This document shows positions 19,231 to 28,108 of a DNA stretch of 64,000 nucleotides, piece by piece. Origin of the DNA: Nonomuraea basaltis (GTDB taxonomy: Bacteria; Actinomycetota; Actinomycetes; Streptosporangiales; Streptosporangiaceae); contig NZ_VCJS01000005.1 in the NCBI RefSeq assembly GCF_005893125.1, positions 1 through 64,000 on the forward strand, in the 5' to 3' direction. Both the position numbers and the translations under genes were made by a program. Position 1 is the first letter of the stretch, and each line of letters begins with the position of its first letter. The notes under the pieces were generated by a model, which saw only the letters and a program-made list of their open reading frames with translations, ran no database searches and was not told the origin of the DNA.

Positions 19231-19755
19231 CTAGAGGTCGAGGAGTGTCGGTTGCAGGTAGCCCTCGTGGGTCAGCAGCCGGCGCTTGGTCTCCACGCCC
19301 TCGCCGCCGCTGAACCCGCCCAGGCCGTTGCCCGCCGCGATCACACGGTGGCAGGGCACGACGATCGGGATCGGGTTGGAGCCCATGATCGAGCCGATGC
19401 CGCGGGCCGGCACCTTCGAGCCGCTGAGCTCGGCCAGCTCGCCGTAGGTGACGGCGGTGCCGTACGGGACCCGGTGCAGGGCCTGGAGCACCTGGAGCCG
19501 CGCGCCGGACATGAGCCGCCAGTCGACGGGCGTCTCGAAGGTACGCAGCTCGCCCGCGAAATAAGCGTTCAGCTCCGCGACCGCGAAGGCCGTACGATCC
19601 GAATCATGGACTTCAGCCAGCCCGAGCCGGCCGGCCAGCCGCGCCCGGGAGCCCCAGCCCGACGCGACGAGGCCGGCCTCGGTGATGGCCAGCACGAACG
19701 TGCCTACCGGCGTCGGCACCTCGGCGAAGGCCACAGTGTCCTCTTCGGGGGCCAT
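19231..19755 (-). CDS. ogt: Methylated-DNA--[protein]-cysteine S-methyltransferase
   Basis: Suicide repair of O6-alkylguanine. The active-site motif [13 protein letters not shown] carries the acceptor Cys, with GGFSGG after it. The DNA-binding segment [10 protein letters not shown] precedes it. 174 aa from ATG 19755. That ATG abuts the opposing rnz start, so neither gene has its own leader outside the other's coding DNA. Confidence 0.93.
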   Translation of the reverse strand: MAPEEDTVAFAEVPTPVGTFVLAITEAGLVASGWGSRARLAGRLGLAEVHDSDRTAFAVAELNAYFAGELRTFETPVDWRLMSGARLQVLQALHRVPYGTAVTYGELAELSGSKVPARGIGSIMGSNPIPIVVPCHRVIAAGNGLGGFSGGEGVETKRRLLTHEGYLQPTLLDL

Positions 19756-19756
19756 G

Positions 19757-20671
19757 ATGTCCTCACGTGAGCTCGTGGTGCTGGGCACCTCCAGCGCGGT
19801 TCCTACCCGACACCGTAACCACAACGGCTACCTTCTGCGCTGGGACGGTCAAGGCTTCCTTTTCGACCCGGGCGAGGGCACGCAGCGGCAAATGGTGCAC
19901 GCCGGGTTAAGCGCGCACGACGTGCACTGGGTGTGCCTCACGCACTTCCACGGCGACCACTGCCTCGGCGTGCCCGGGGTCATCCAGCGCATCGCCCGCG
20001 ACAAGGTCAGGCACCCGGTGCGGGCGGTGTTCCCCGCCTCCGGCGAGAAGTACTGGCGCCGGCTCCGCCACGCCGCCGCGTTCGCCGACACGTCCGTCAT
20101 CAGCGAGCATCCCGTCTCCGGCGAGCTGGCCGGCGTCGGCCCGCTGACCGCGCGCCGCCTGTCCCACCCCATCGAGTCGTACGGCTACCGCATCCAGGAG
20201 CCGTCCGGCCGCCGCATGCTGCCCGACAAGCTGGCCGCCCACGGCATCCGCGGCCCCGAGGTGGGCGAGCTGCAGCGCACCGGCTCCGTACGCGGCGTCA
20301 CCCTCGACGAGTGCAGCGTCCCCAAGCCGGGGCAGAGCGCGGCGTTCGTCATGGACACCCGGCTCTGCGACACCGTCTTCGAGCTGGCCTCGGGGGTGGA
20401 CCTGCTGGTGATCGAGTCCACGTTCCTGTCGCCGGAGAGCGCCCTGGCCAAGGACTACGGGCACCTGACGGCGTTCGAGGCGGGGCTGGTGGCGGCGGAC
20501 GCGGGGGTGCGCAGGCTGGTGCTCACGCACTTCTCGGAGCGGTACGGGTTCGGCGACGAGCCCGCGTTCGTGGCCGAGGTGCGGCGCAGCTTCGACGGCG
20601 AGGTGGTGCTCGCCCGCGACCTGATGAAGGTTCCCGTGCCGAAGCGTCAGGTCCACAGCCCGGCGAAGTAG
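19757..20671 (+). CDS. rnz: Ribonuclease Z (metallo-beta-lactamase fold)
   Basis: tRNA 3'-end endonuclease. The zinc motif [13 protein letters not shown] is near residue 60, further metal His/Asp lie in MDTRLCD and HLTAFEAG, and the C-terminal LTHFSERYG is family-typical. 304 aa from ATG 19757; ATG 19754 directly precedes it, and the frame is open back to 19682. The start overlaps the divergent ogt start. The 3' end overlaps the dioxygenase relic by 25 bases. Confidence 0.9.
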   Translation: MSSRELVVLGTSSAVPTRHRNHNGYLLRWDGQGFLFDPGEGTQRQMVHAGLSAHDVHWVCLTHFHGDHCLGVPGVIQRIARDKVRHPVRAVFPASGEKYWRRLRHAAAFADTSVISEHPVSGELAGVGPLTARRLSHPIESYGYRIQEPSGRRMLPDKLAAHGIRGPEVGELQRTGSVRGVTLDECSVPKPGQSAAFVMDTRLCDTVFELASGVDLLVIESTFLSPESALAKDYGHLTAFEAGLVAADAGVRRLVLTHFSERYGFGDEPAFVAEVRRSFDGEVVLARDLMKVPVPKRQVHSPAK

Positions 20672-20860
20672 CCGACGCCGTAGGGGGCCGCCCGCATGAG
20701 CAGGCTCCCCGTGTAGGCCGTCCCCGCCGCGCCGGCCAGCACCTGCAGGGCGGCCCGTCCGCCGGCCCACAGGCGGTCCGCCTGCGCGGGGTCCAGGCGG
20801 GCGAGGGCGGTGGGGTCGGCGGCGGCGATGGCGTCCGCGATCAGGTCGTCGTACGGCTGC
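20647..20860 (-). pseudogene. C-terminal relic of a class III extradiol (LigB-type) dioxygenase
   Basis: About 69 codons ending GGRAALQVLAGAAG, then [15 protein letters not shown]. Intact actinobacterial LigB-like proteins near miaA/miaB end with the same ALQVLAGAA...APYGVGYLVA(x)W pattern. The N-terminal three quarters, with the metal ligands, are absent because the PEP mutase-like gene begins here. A start at 20955 would lie inside that gene and add unrelated residues. Confidence 0.65.
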
Positions 20861-20905
20861 GCGGCGTGCCGTGGCCCGCCGTGACGTCCAGGCCCCCGGG
20901 GGCCG

Positions 20906-21649
20906 TCAGTAGGGGCTGTGGCCGTCCCTGACCTTCGCGAACAGGCTCTGGGCATGGGCGTGGGCCGCCTGGTGCAGGCCGCCCCCGAAGCTGATCCTGG
21001 CCACGCCCAGCTCGGCCAGCCGCCCGAGCGCCGGCGTGCCCGGGATGAACAGGACGTTGACCGGCCCGCCGGCCTCCGCGACCAGCGCCTGGATCTCGCC
21101 CTCGTCTCCCAGCGTGATGGGGTACACGCAGTCGGCCCCCGCCTCCAGATAGCGCCGCCCGCGCTCGACGGTCTCCTGCCTGGAGGTCCGGCCGTGGAGG
21201 TAGGTGTCGATCCGCGCGTTGATCACGAGATCCTGGCCGGCGGCCGCGCGGACCTCGGCCAGGAAGCCGGCCTGGACGTCCGGATCGACCAGCTCGCCGG
21301 TACGGGGGTCGGTGTCCTCCAGGTTGCAGCCCACGGCTCCGGTCGCGACGAGCCGCTCGACCAGTTCGGCGGGCTTGAGCCCGTAGCCGCGCTCGACGTC
21401 GGCGGTCACGGGCACGTCGACGGCCCTGGCGATGCGGGCGACGGCGGCCATCATCTCGGCGACCGGCGTGTCCTCGCCGTCGTCGTACCCCAGCACCCTG
21501 GCGACGGCGGCGCTGCCGGTGGCGACCGCGGGGAAGCCGGCCTCCTGGACGGCGCGGGCCGAGGCGGCGTCCCAGACGTTGGGCAGGACCACAGGGCTTC
21601 CCGGCACGTGCAACGCCCGCAGGGCGGCGGCCTTGTCAGTCGTCGTCAT
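20906..21649 (-). CDS. Isocitrate lyase / PEP mutase superfamily protein
   Basis: 247 aa. The N-terminus LPNVWDAASARAVQEAGFPA, then VTADVERGYG and GCNLEDTD, are the metal and phosphate-side loops of the PEPM/ICL barrel. The isocitrate-lyase KKCGH motif is absent, so this belongs to the PEPM-like branch (carboxyPEP mutase or oxaloacetate decarboxylase-like). The exact reaction is unknown. ATG 21649. Confidence 0.85.
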   Translation of the reverse strand: MTTTDKAAALRALHVPGSPVVLPNVWDAASARAVQEAGFPAVATGSAAVARVLGYDDGEDTPVAEMMAAVARIARAVDVPVTADVERGYGLKPAELVERLVATGAVGCNLEDTDPRTGELVDPDVQAGFLAEVRAAAGQDLVINARIDTYLHGRTSRQETVERGRRYLEAGADCVYPITLGDEGEIQALVAEAGGPVNVLFIPGTPALGRLAELGVARISFGGGLHQAAHAHAQSLFAKVRDGHSPY

Positions 21650-21770
21650 ACCGTGACCTTAGGGAGCGGAGTGGCTCCTGCCGAAGGTCCAATCCAGGCT
21701 ATTAACGGCAAGCCACTTCACCGGCACGCCGCCGCTCAAATGCGCGGCGACCGGTCTCGGGGGGTGTGAC

Positions 21771-21875
21771 GCAAGCGCTCAGAGGCCGGTCCTGGCTGAT
21801 GATCCGCAAGCGCTCGGCGGCAGGTCCTGGCTTGTGCGCCGCAAGCGCTCAGCAGCCGCTGCTGGCGCACTGGCC
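21771..21875. repeat. Three degenerate 35-bp direct repeats at a gene end
   Basis: Each unit opens with GCAAGCGCTC (at 21771, 21806 and 21841) and continues with a GG(C/T)CCTGGC-like stretch. The third unit covers the stop and last codons of the following minus-strand gene, as though its 3' end had been duplicated twice. Confidence 0.75.
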
Positions 21876-22421
21876 GATGACCTCGCCCGCCGGGCCGTCC
21901 GCCGGGGTGTCGCCTTCGTCCGACTGCGGTGGCTTGGTGGGGGAGGACGTCGCGGGCTTCGTGCCGTTGCCGGTCTGGGCCGTGCCGCGCGAGGAGTCGG
22001 TGCCAGTGGAGGAGTCGGCGCCCGTCGAGCCCGGGTCCGGGGCCGGGTCGCCGCCGGTGTCCGTGTCGGGGGCGGCGTCGCGCACGGTGCCGTCGCCGGG
22101 CTGGTCGTCCTTGGGGGCGTCGGTGGTGACGTCGCCCATCGTGGCGTCGTCGTCCTGGAAGTTCTCGTCATCCGCGGCGCTCTGCGAGGGTGCGGGCCGG
22201 TCGCCGCCTTCCTGCGTGGCCGGGGTGGCGGGGTTCGCCGCCAGCATGTAGCCGGCGCCGCCCGCTGCGAGCAGGCCGACGAGCACCGAAGCGGCGATGA
22301 CGATGATCTTCTTCTGGTTCTTCGGGGGTTTGCCGCTCGGTCTGGAGTCCCGTTGGGCGAGGCGGACATCGCCTGGTCCGGACAGGATCTCCTGGCGATC
22401 CGGCTCGGTCGGATCTTGCAT
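21849..22421 (-). CDS. Membrane-anchored acidic, Pro/Thr/Asp-rich protein
   Basis: 190 aa from ATG 22421 (MQDPTEPDRQEIL). A basic PPKNQKK precedes one membrane helix (IIVIAASVLVGLLAAGGAGY, about 42-61). The outside part is low complexity and acidic, and ends CASSGC. It is a single-pass protein with a disordered wall-side domain. I do not recognise a family. It is divergent from the next gene across a 115-bp spacer. Confidence 0.65.
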   Translation of the reverse strand: MQDPTEPDRQEILSGPGDVRLAQRDSRPSGKPPKNQKKIIVIAASVLVGLLAAGGAGYMLAANPATPATQEGGDRPAPSQSAADDENFQDDDATMGDVTTDAPKDDQPGDGTVRDAAPDTDTGGDPAPDPGSTGADSSTGTDSSRGTAQTGNGTKPATSSPTKPPQSDEGDTPADGPAGEVIGQCASSGC

Positions 22422-22536
22422 GGTGGCACGGCTCCCTGCGGTCGTATCGGGGAAAGCTCGCCGGCTTCCGAGGGTGATGGACCACACTAGCCGCAACAGA
22501 GGAATGCTCGCACACCAATCACAAAGGAATCACGAC

Positions 22537-23154
22537 ATGTCCCCCCTTAGATCCGTTTCCGCTGGTAGCCGCACCCGTCTGACGTCTTTGGCAGGAGCGG
22601 CCGGGGTGCTCGTCACCGCCGTCCTCGGAATATTCCTGGCATTCACCACCTCCCCGGAACCGGCCCCACAAAGCACTCCGGAATTCGATGAGGTAACGCA
22701 GCTTTCCGTAAGATCGAATTCACCGTCCGCTACTTCGGCGGCCTCTCCATTGACATTGATCGCATCGCCGACGCTCTCTTATGGAACGCTCCAAGGTTCC
22801 GCTGGGGCCGTATCCGTGCCTCTGCCGGTGCCGTGGATCGAGGTCGTGCCCCCGCCGGGAACGGGGGTCTCCGCCGTCCCGTCGCTCACGCCGGGTCCTC
22901 AGGCGGCGCCGGCTCCTCGGCCACGGCGGTCGGCCGTGCCCGGGGTGCCCGCCCAGGAGCGGTCCGCGACTCCTCGGCTGGAGGGGTCGCCCACCCCGCA
23001 GGCGCCGCCTGAGGCGCCTCCCCGGGAGCGGCCGGCGCCGGAGCCGGAACGGCGACCCCCGGCTTTGACGGGCGGCGGCGCGGACCCCTGCGCCACCTTC
23101 CACGATTTCCGGCGGGAGCCCTGCTACAGCTTCCTGGACCGCCTCACCAAGTAG
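22537..23154 (+). CDS. Exported Pro-rich protein with short Cys-containing C-terminus
   Basis: 205 aa from ATG 22537. A signal or anchor (TSLAGAAGVLVTAVLGIFLA) is followed by a Pro/Ala/Arg-rich region. A compact tail, DPCATFHDFRREPCYSFLD, has two Cys that could pair outside the cell. The first 250 bases are more AT-rich than the neighbours. No family recognised. It ends before a strong terminator hairpin. Confidence 0.6.
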   Translation: MSPLRSVSAGSRTRLTSLAGAAGVLVTAVLGIFLAFTTSPEPAPQSTPEFDEVTQLSVRSNSPSATSAASPLTLIASPTLSYGTLQGSAGAVSVPLPVPWIEVVPPPGTGVSAVPSLTPGPQAAPAPRPRRSAVPGVPAQERSATPRLEGSPTPQAPPEAPPRERPAPEPERRPPALTGGGADPCATFHDFRREPCYSFLDRLTK

Positions 23155-23187
23155 CGGGATGAGGCCGTATGCATCCGGTTGGAGAGC

Positions 23188-23225
23188 ACGCCGGCCCGCC
23201 ACCGATGGCGGTGGCGGGCCGGCGT
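23188..23225. terminator. Strong bidirectional hairpin terminator
   Basis: Perfect 17-bp arms ACGCCGGCCCGCCACCG (23188-23204) and its complement (23209-23225) enclose the loop ATGG. It lies between two convergent genes (stops at 23154 and 23245), where one hairpin can serve both. Confidence 0.8.
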
Positions 23226-23244
23226 CACTCACGGAATCCCGGAA

Positions 23245-23571
23245 TCAGTCGTCGCGGTCGTCGTCGTCCCCGTCGGACTGCTTCGTCCCGCGGTCGGTGA
23301 CCTTGCCGGTGGCCGCGTCGACGTCCACCTCGTGCAACTGCGCGCCCTTGGTCAGCTCGATCTCCCACGTGTCCGGCCGCGTACCGCGCCGGTCGTAGTC
23401 GAGCTCGCTGATCCAGGCCCCCGGCACCTGCTTGTGCGCGATATCCATGGCCTTCTCGGCGGTGATCTTCGGCGCGGTGGCCGCGGAGGTGGCGGCGAAG
23501 GCGGCGCCCCCGCCCGCGACCAGCGCGACGACCGCGGTGCCTGCAACGATGAACTTCTTCGTGATTCGCAT
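23245..23571 (-). CDS. Secreted PepSY-domain protein
   Basis: 108 aa. The signal peptide ends VAGGGAAFAATSA. The PepSY domain (about 38-95) has ITAEKAMDIAHKQVPGAWIS, then WEIELTKG and HEVDVDAATGKV. The tail is Asp/Arg-rich. PepSY proteins are thought to act as secreted inhibitors or sensors and often sit beside two-component systems. It follows the histidine kinase gene but has its own operator-like site overlapping the kinase 3' end. Confidence 0.85.
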   Translation of the reverse strand: MRITKKFIVAGTAVVALVAGGGAAFAATSAATAPKITAEKAMDIAHKQVPGAWISELDYDRRGTRPDTWEIELTKGAQLHEVDVDAATGKVTDRGTKQSDGDDDDRDD

Positions 23572-23605
23572 GACTCCACGACATCGCGATCTTCGATAAC
23601 CGCGC

Positions 23606-23622
23606 GCTAAGCGCTCGTTAAG
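23606..23622 (-). promoter_or_regulatory. Candidate response-regulator site upstream of the PepSY gene
   Basis: On the minus strand it reads CTTAAC-GAGCG-CTTAGC, two near-identical direct half-sites 11 bp apart as OmpR-type regulators prefer. It ends 34 bases before the PepSY ATG and overlaps the kinase stop codon. The same arrangement occurs at 25625-25641. Confidence 0.55.
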
Positions 23623-24845
23623 AGCACCTCTACGCGTGTCCCGCCCCCGGACGGCGCGGAAACGGTCAGGCGGCCACCGGACGATTCGGCCGTACGCCGG
23701 GCGATGTCGAGGCCGAGCCCGGTCGAGCCGACCGCGCTGTTCCCGCGCTCCAGCAGCGCAGGATCGAACCCCGGCCCCGAGTCCTCGACCGCCAGCAGGG
23801 CCCCGGAGGGACGCGGCCGGAGCCGCACCGACATCGCGGCCCCCTCGGGCGTGTGCGCGAAGACGTTGCCCAGCAGCGCGTCCACGCACGCCGCGAGCTC
23901 CTCGGCACCCACCGCGACCGGCAGCGGCCCGTCCGGCAGCGAGATCGACACCTCCCGCCCCTGGTCCTCGGCCAGCACCGACCAGAACCGCACCCGGTCC
24001 CGCACCACGGCAGTCGCGTCGCACGACGCGCGCCCGGCCGTACGCTGCCGCGCCTCCGTGATCACCGAGCTCACCGCCCGCTCCAGCGCGTCCACCCTGG
24101 CCTGCACCCGCGCCGCCTCCTCCGGGTCGCGCAGCGACTCGGCGTCCAGCCGGAGGCCCGTCAGCGGGGTACGCAGCCGGTGCGACAGATCCGCCACCGA
24201 CTCGCGCTCGGCCACCAGCAGCTCGTCGATCCGCCCGGCCAGATGGTTGAGCGCCAGCGCCACCGAGCGCACCTCGGGGGGTCCGCCCAGCTCCGCCCGG
24301 GCGCTCAGGTCGCCTCCGGCCAGCCGGTGCGAGACCCGCGCCAGCCCGTCCACCGGCCTGGTCACGGCCAGCGCCAGCCGGTCGGCCAGCAGGATCCCCA
24401 GCACCACCAGCGCGAGCCCGAGCACCAGCAGCGCCGCCCACGCCTCAGGCACGCCCCGTGTCAGCTCGGCGTCCGGCACGAACACCCTGATCACGGCCGT
24501 GCCCTCGGGCGACTGCGCCGAGACCAGCACCTCCCTGCCCCCGGCGGCGGAGGCCGTCACGCTGCGCCCGGTCGCGCTCAGGTGTACGGCGTCGGAGCGC
24601 GGGGCGGCCGCGCCTGCCGTTCGCCCGTCGGGCAGGAACACCGTCACCGGACGCGACACCTGCTGCACCGCCAGCTCCAGGTCGGGCGTGCCGACGGCGA
24701 CCGCCACGGACTCGGCGGCGGCGGTGGCCCTGCTCATCGCGCCGTTCTCGGCCACCGCCCGGATCAGCAGCGCCATCGGCACCAGCAACGCGATGAGGAC
24801 GAGCGAAGTCGTCGCCGCGACCAGCAGGGCCAGCCACCGCCTCAT
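23607..24845 (-). CDS. Sensor histidine kinase
   Basis: 412 aa from ATG 24845 (GTG 24872 is possible). Two membrane helices (about 4-25 and 150-175) flank an extracellular sensor. HAMP then leads to a HisKA with the phospho-His in LSHRLRTPLTGLRL. The HATPase has N-box LGNVF, G1 DSGPGFD and G2 GSTGLGLDIA. It pairs with the adjacent response regulator. The extracellular signal is unknown; the neighbouring PepSY protein may take part. Confidence 0.9.
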   Translation of the reverse strand: MRRWLALLVAATTSLVLIALLVPMALLIRAVAENGAMSRATAAAESVAVAVGTPDLELAVQQVSRPVTVFLPDGRTAGAAAPRSDAVHLSATGRSVTASAAGGREVLVSAQSPEGTAVIRVFVPDAELTRGVPEAWAALLVLGLALVVLGILLADRLALAVTRPVDGLARVSHRLAGGDLSARAELGGPPEVRSVALALNHLAGRIDELLVAERESVADLSHRLRTPLTGLRLDAESLRDPEEAARVQARVDALERAVSSVITEARQRTAGRASCDATAVVRDRVRFWSVLAEDQGREVSISLPDGPLPVAVGAEELAACVDALLGNVFAHTPEGAAMSVRLRPRPSGALLAVEDSGPGFDPALLERGNSAVGSTGLGLDIARRTAESSGGRLTVSAPSGGGTRVEVLLTSA

Positions 24846-24894
24846 GACGCCCCCGCCGAGGCCGCCGGCCACCGTCCCGGCGCGGACTCGTGGC

Positions 24895-25572
24895 TCATGA
24901 CGGCTCCACCAGCTTGACGCCGACCCCGCGCACCGTGTGCAGGTAGCGGGGCTCGGCGGCGGTCTCGCCGAGCTTCCTGCGCAGCCACGACAGATGCACG
25001 TCCACGGTCTTGTCCGCGCCCCCGTACGGAAGCTGCCACACCTCCGTCAGCAGCTCCCGCTTCGTCACCACCTCGCCGGGCCGGGCGGCGAGATAGTGCA
25101 GCACGTCGAACTCGCGCGGCGTCAGATCCAGGGGCGCCCCGTCCAAGGTGGCGGTACGCGCCCGCGGGTCCACCCGCAGTGCCCCCACCGCCAGCGGCTC
25201 GGGAGCCGAACCGCCCGCCCGCCGCAGCACTGCCCTGACCCGCGCGTCCAGCTGCGCCGCGCTGTACGGCTTGACCACGTAGTCGTCGGCCCCCGCGTCC
25301 AGCACCGGCACCATCTCGGCATCGCCGTCGCGCGCGGTCGCCACGATGACCGGCACCCGGCTGACCGCCCGGAGCATCCGCAGCAGCTCCACCCCGTCGA
25401 GGTCGGGCAGCCCCAGGTCGAGCACGATCAGGTCGGGGCGGTCCTGCACGGCCAGCCGCAGCCCGTCCAGCGCCGTGGGGGAGGAGGAGACGGCATGGCC
25501 CAGCTCCCGCAGCCCCCGGCCGAGGGCCGTGCGAATCGTCACGTCGTCCTCGATGAGCAGGATGTCAGCCAT
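24895..25572 (-). CDS. OmpR/PhoB-family response regulator
   Basis: 225 aa. The receiver has the acidic pair IEDD, the phospho-Asp in IVLDLGLPDLDG and the Lys in VVKPYSA. The C-terminal winged helix (about 130-222) has the signature LTPREFDVLHYL and the recognition region TVDVHLSWLRRKLGE. It is upstream of its kinase, about 50 bases apart, and divergent from the exported protein at 25667. Confidence 0.93.
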   Translation of the reverse strand: MADILLIEDDVTIRTALGRGLRELGHAVSSSPTALDGLRLAVQDRPDLIVLDLGLPDLDGVELLRMLRAVSRVPVIVATARDGDAEMVPVLDAGADDYVVKPYSAAQLDARVRAVLRRAGGSAPEPLAVGALRVDPRARTATLDGAPLDLTPREFDVLHYLAARPGEVVTKRELLTEVWQLPYGGADKTVDVHLSWLRRKLGETAAEPRYLHTVRGVGVKLVEPS

Positions 25573-25624
25573 ATATACGAACGTAGACGGTCGATTGCCG
25601 CGTCTTGGGTCGCGTTAGCGTCGC

Positions 25625-25641
25625 CTTAACCCGCCCTTAGC
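25625..25641 (+). promoter_or_regulatory. Candidate response-regulator site upstream of the exported 139-aa gene
   Basis: CTTAAC-CCGCC-CTTAGC on the plus strand, ending 25 bases before ATG 25667. The half-sites and 5-base spacer match the site before the PepSY gene. A further GTTAGCG lies just upstream, toward the regulator gene. It sits in the 94-bp divergent spacer and so may also autoregulate the two-component genes. Confidence 0.55.
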
Positions 25642-25666
25642 CCGACATGGGGGAACCTGGTGGGCG

Positions 25667-26086
25667 ATGAAGAAATTCGTGCTGGCCTGGGCCGCGACCG
25701 CCGTCGCCGCCACGGGGGCGTCCGTGGCCGTGCTGGGCCTGCTCGGCACCGGCCTCACCGGGACCTCCGCCCACGTGCTCAGCCAGGAGGAGGTGCGGGC
25801 CGCCCTGACCACCGTCACCCCGCGCACCGCCGCCACGCAGGCCGGCACGCCCACGTGGACGCAGCAGGGCAAGCTGATCCGCAGCGCGGGCGGCACTGTG
25901 ATCGCCGCCTGCGTCGGCGACCAGGTCACGCTGCGCTCGTGGAGCCCGGCACAGGGCTACTCGGTGGACGGCGTCGAGCCGGGCCCGGGGCGTACGGCCA
26001 CGGTCGAGTTCGAGCCGGGCGAGGGCGAGGACGTCGAGCTGACGATCACCTGCGAAGGTGGACAGCCCGTCGCCCGCGGCCAGTAA
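25667..26086 (+). CDS. Small secreted protein, likely two-component target
   Basis: 139 aa. The N-terminal signal MKKFVLAWAATAVAATGA is followed by a hydrophobic stretch. The mature part is predicted mostly beta (GGTVIAACVGDQVTLRSWSP...TATVEFEPG) with two Cys that could form a disulfide. No family recognised. It is divergent from the response regulator and shares an operator-like motif with the PepSY gene. Confidence 0.7.
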   Translation: MKKFVLAWAATAVAATGASVAVLGLLGTGLTGTSAHVLSQEEVRAALTTVTPRTAATQAGTPTWTQQGKLIRSAGGTVIAACVGDQVTLRSWSPAQGYSVDGVEPGPGRTATVEFEPGEGEDVELTITCEGGQPVARGQ

Positions 26087-26131
26087 CGGTCGCCCTCGTA
26101 ACCGAGATGATCAAGGTGAACCCGGCGGCGC

Positions 26132-28045
26132 TCAGACCTCCGCGCTCAGCGCCGCCTTCGTCAGCTCCGCCTGCCGCCTGATCTGCCCCAGGACGATCGG
26201 GTTGACGCCCTTGGACTCGAACAGGGTGACCATCTTGTCCATCACCGCGTTCGCCCGCCCCAGGTCGCCCTGCCTCGCCTGAGCGCGAGCCAGCCGCCGC
26301 ATCACCATGTTCAGGGTGATGTTGTCGATGGTGCCCGCCTGCGCGACGCGGGTGAGGTGGTCGATCCCCTGCTTGGGGTCCGGCGGGCGGATGAGCAGCC
26401 GCTTGCCCGTGGTCAGCGCCTTGAACTCGCCCTCGGCGTTCAGTCCCTTCACCATCCGGGCGTACGTGGCCAGGTGGTGGTCTCCGTACCGGTCGATCAC
26501 CTCGTCCAGCGCCAGGTTGCCCGAGCGCAGCGTCGGCGAGTCCGAGCCGAGCAGCGAGAACAGCTTGCCCTGCTCCTCGCCCAGCATCAGCTCGGCCACC
26601 TGGTGGTCGTCGCGGCTGACCGGGAAACGCACCCTGACCAGGCAGGCGGGGGAGACGATGCGGGAGCCGTCGGCGGCGATGTACTGGGCGCGGACCTGGT
26701 ATTCGCCGGGCTGCTGGAAGTAGTGCCCGTCGCGGCCGTGCCCGATGTACGCGCTGCGGTACATGGCCGGGTTGCCCTCGTCCAGCCGGATGTCCGGCGA
26801 GGTGTCCACGCAGTGCCGCATCATCGGCCGGTACAGTACGGTCCGGCCGCCCGGCTGGCTGATCGACACCTGCGTGAACTCCGTGTCCGGGTGCAGGTGG
26901 CCGTGGGTGACGCGGGGCTCCCCGGCGCAGGAGAGCTTGAGCTCGACGACGACGGGCTCGCCCAGCTCGAACGACTCCTTGGCGCGCAGCTCCAGCCGCA
27001 GCCCGGAACGGTCCTCGATCGGCTGCTCGAACGGCTCGATCTCGGCCGCCCCGGTGCCGAACGCGTGCGCGCCCATGGCCACGTCACGGAAGAAGCCGTG
27101 GCGCAGGTGCACCAGCTCGGGATCGGTGAACTGGAAGGGGAAAGCGGCCCAGTAACCTTGCTCGCCGTTGGGGCGGTAGTTATTGACATAGTTCATCCAC
27201 GACAGATCGCCGAAGCCGCCGTCCGGCCCGAGCGGCTGTGGTGGCGTGGCCAGGTGTTTCTGCCAGGAGTGCAGCAGGTTGAAGGCGTGCCCGAGTTCGT
27301 GGACGTACGTCCGTAACTGTGCGCGCTGCGACTCGGGCGTCGTCCCCTTGATCGCGTCGTAGAAGACCGCCGCCCCCTGCCGCTGGTGGGCGTCGTTGTA
27401 GTCGAACATGATGCCCCGGTAGCCGCCCACGTGCCTGCTGGCCACCAGCAGCCACAGCCGCCACGCCGGCGCGTCGCCGAACATGCTGAACTGCTGCGTC
27501 ATCGCGTGGTGCAACTCGGCGTCGCTCCACGCCAGATCCGCCCCCGACCCGTCCACCGGGATCACCCCCGGCTCGGCCAGGGTCAGCTCGATGCCTGCCT
27601 CCGCGTACGCGGCGGTCACGGTCAGCTCCCTGGCCGGCGAGCCGCTCGGCCCGGGCAGCGACCCCGTCCGGTACGACACGAACGGCACGGTCCCCGTCAC
27701 CGAGTCCTGCTCCAGCAGCACGCGTCGGAAGTACGGCGAGGCGAACGACACCTGGTAGGTACGCCCCGCCACCGCAGCCGTACCCGACCCGTTCGTGATC
27801 GTGACGCTCACGTCCTTGACCGCCGTGTCGAACGAGAGCACCCCGCGTCCCCGGATCCGCGCCTCAGCGCCCTCGGCCTGCACGGCGGGGGCGTTGACCA
27901 TGAACGAGCCCACATAGGAGGTCGTCGCGCCCGACACGGTGAACAGGTCGCCGCTCACCCGCCCGGTCGGCCTGATCCCGTCGACGTCGACCCGGAGCGC
28001 CAGCCGCGAGTCGCCGTCCTGTCCCTCGTACAACCCACTGATCAT
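26132..28045 (-). CDS. Zinc metallopeptidase (HExxHxxxxxH type)
   Basis: 637 aa from ATG 28045 (MISGLYEGQDGD), which has GGAG upstream; ATG/GTG 28087 is an alternative. The zinc site HELGHAFNLLH (around residue 265) has the three-His spacing of metzincin-like peptidases, with Asn where Gly is usual. The N-terminal 190 residues are beta-rich. The C-terminal 250 have Ig-like strands and then helices. No secretion signal is seen. Substrate unknown. Confidence 0.75.
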   Translation of the reverse strand: MISGLYEGQDGDSRLALRVDVDGIRPTGRVSGDLFTVSGATTSYVGSFMVNAPAVQAEGAEARIRGRGVLSFDTAVKDVSVTITNGSGTAAVAGRTYQVSFASPYFRRVLLEQDSVTGTVPFVSYRTGSLPGPSGSPARELTVTAAYAEAGIELTLAEPGVIPVDGSGADLAWSDAELHHAMTQQFSMFGDAPAWRLWLLVASRHVGGYRGIMFDYNDAHQRQGAAVFYDAIKGTTPESQRAQLRTYVHELGHAFNLLHSWQKHLATPPQPLGPDGGFGDLSWMNYVNNYRPNGEQGYWAAFPFQFTDPELVHLRHGFFRDVAMGAHAFGTGAAEIEPFEQPIEDRSGLRLELRAKESFELGEPVVVELKLSCAGEPRVTHGHLHPDTEFTQVSISQPGGRTVLYRPMMRHCVDTSPDIRLDEGNPAMYRSAYIGHGRDGHYFQQPGEYQVRAQYIAADGSRIVSPACLVRVRFPVSRDDHQVAELMLGEEQGKLFSLLGSDSPTLRSGNLALDEVIDRYGDHHLATYARMVKGLNAEGEFKALTTGKRLLIRPPDPKQGIDHLTRVAQAGTIDNITLNMVMRRLARAQARQGDLGRANAVMDKMVTLFESKGVNPIVLGQIRRQAELTKAALSAEV

Positions 28046-28108
28046 GGGAGGCTCCTGGGGGATCGCTGGGGTATATATCCGGGACACTTCCCCCGCCGGC
28101 AGGGCCTG

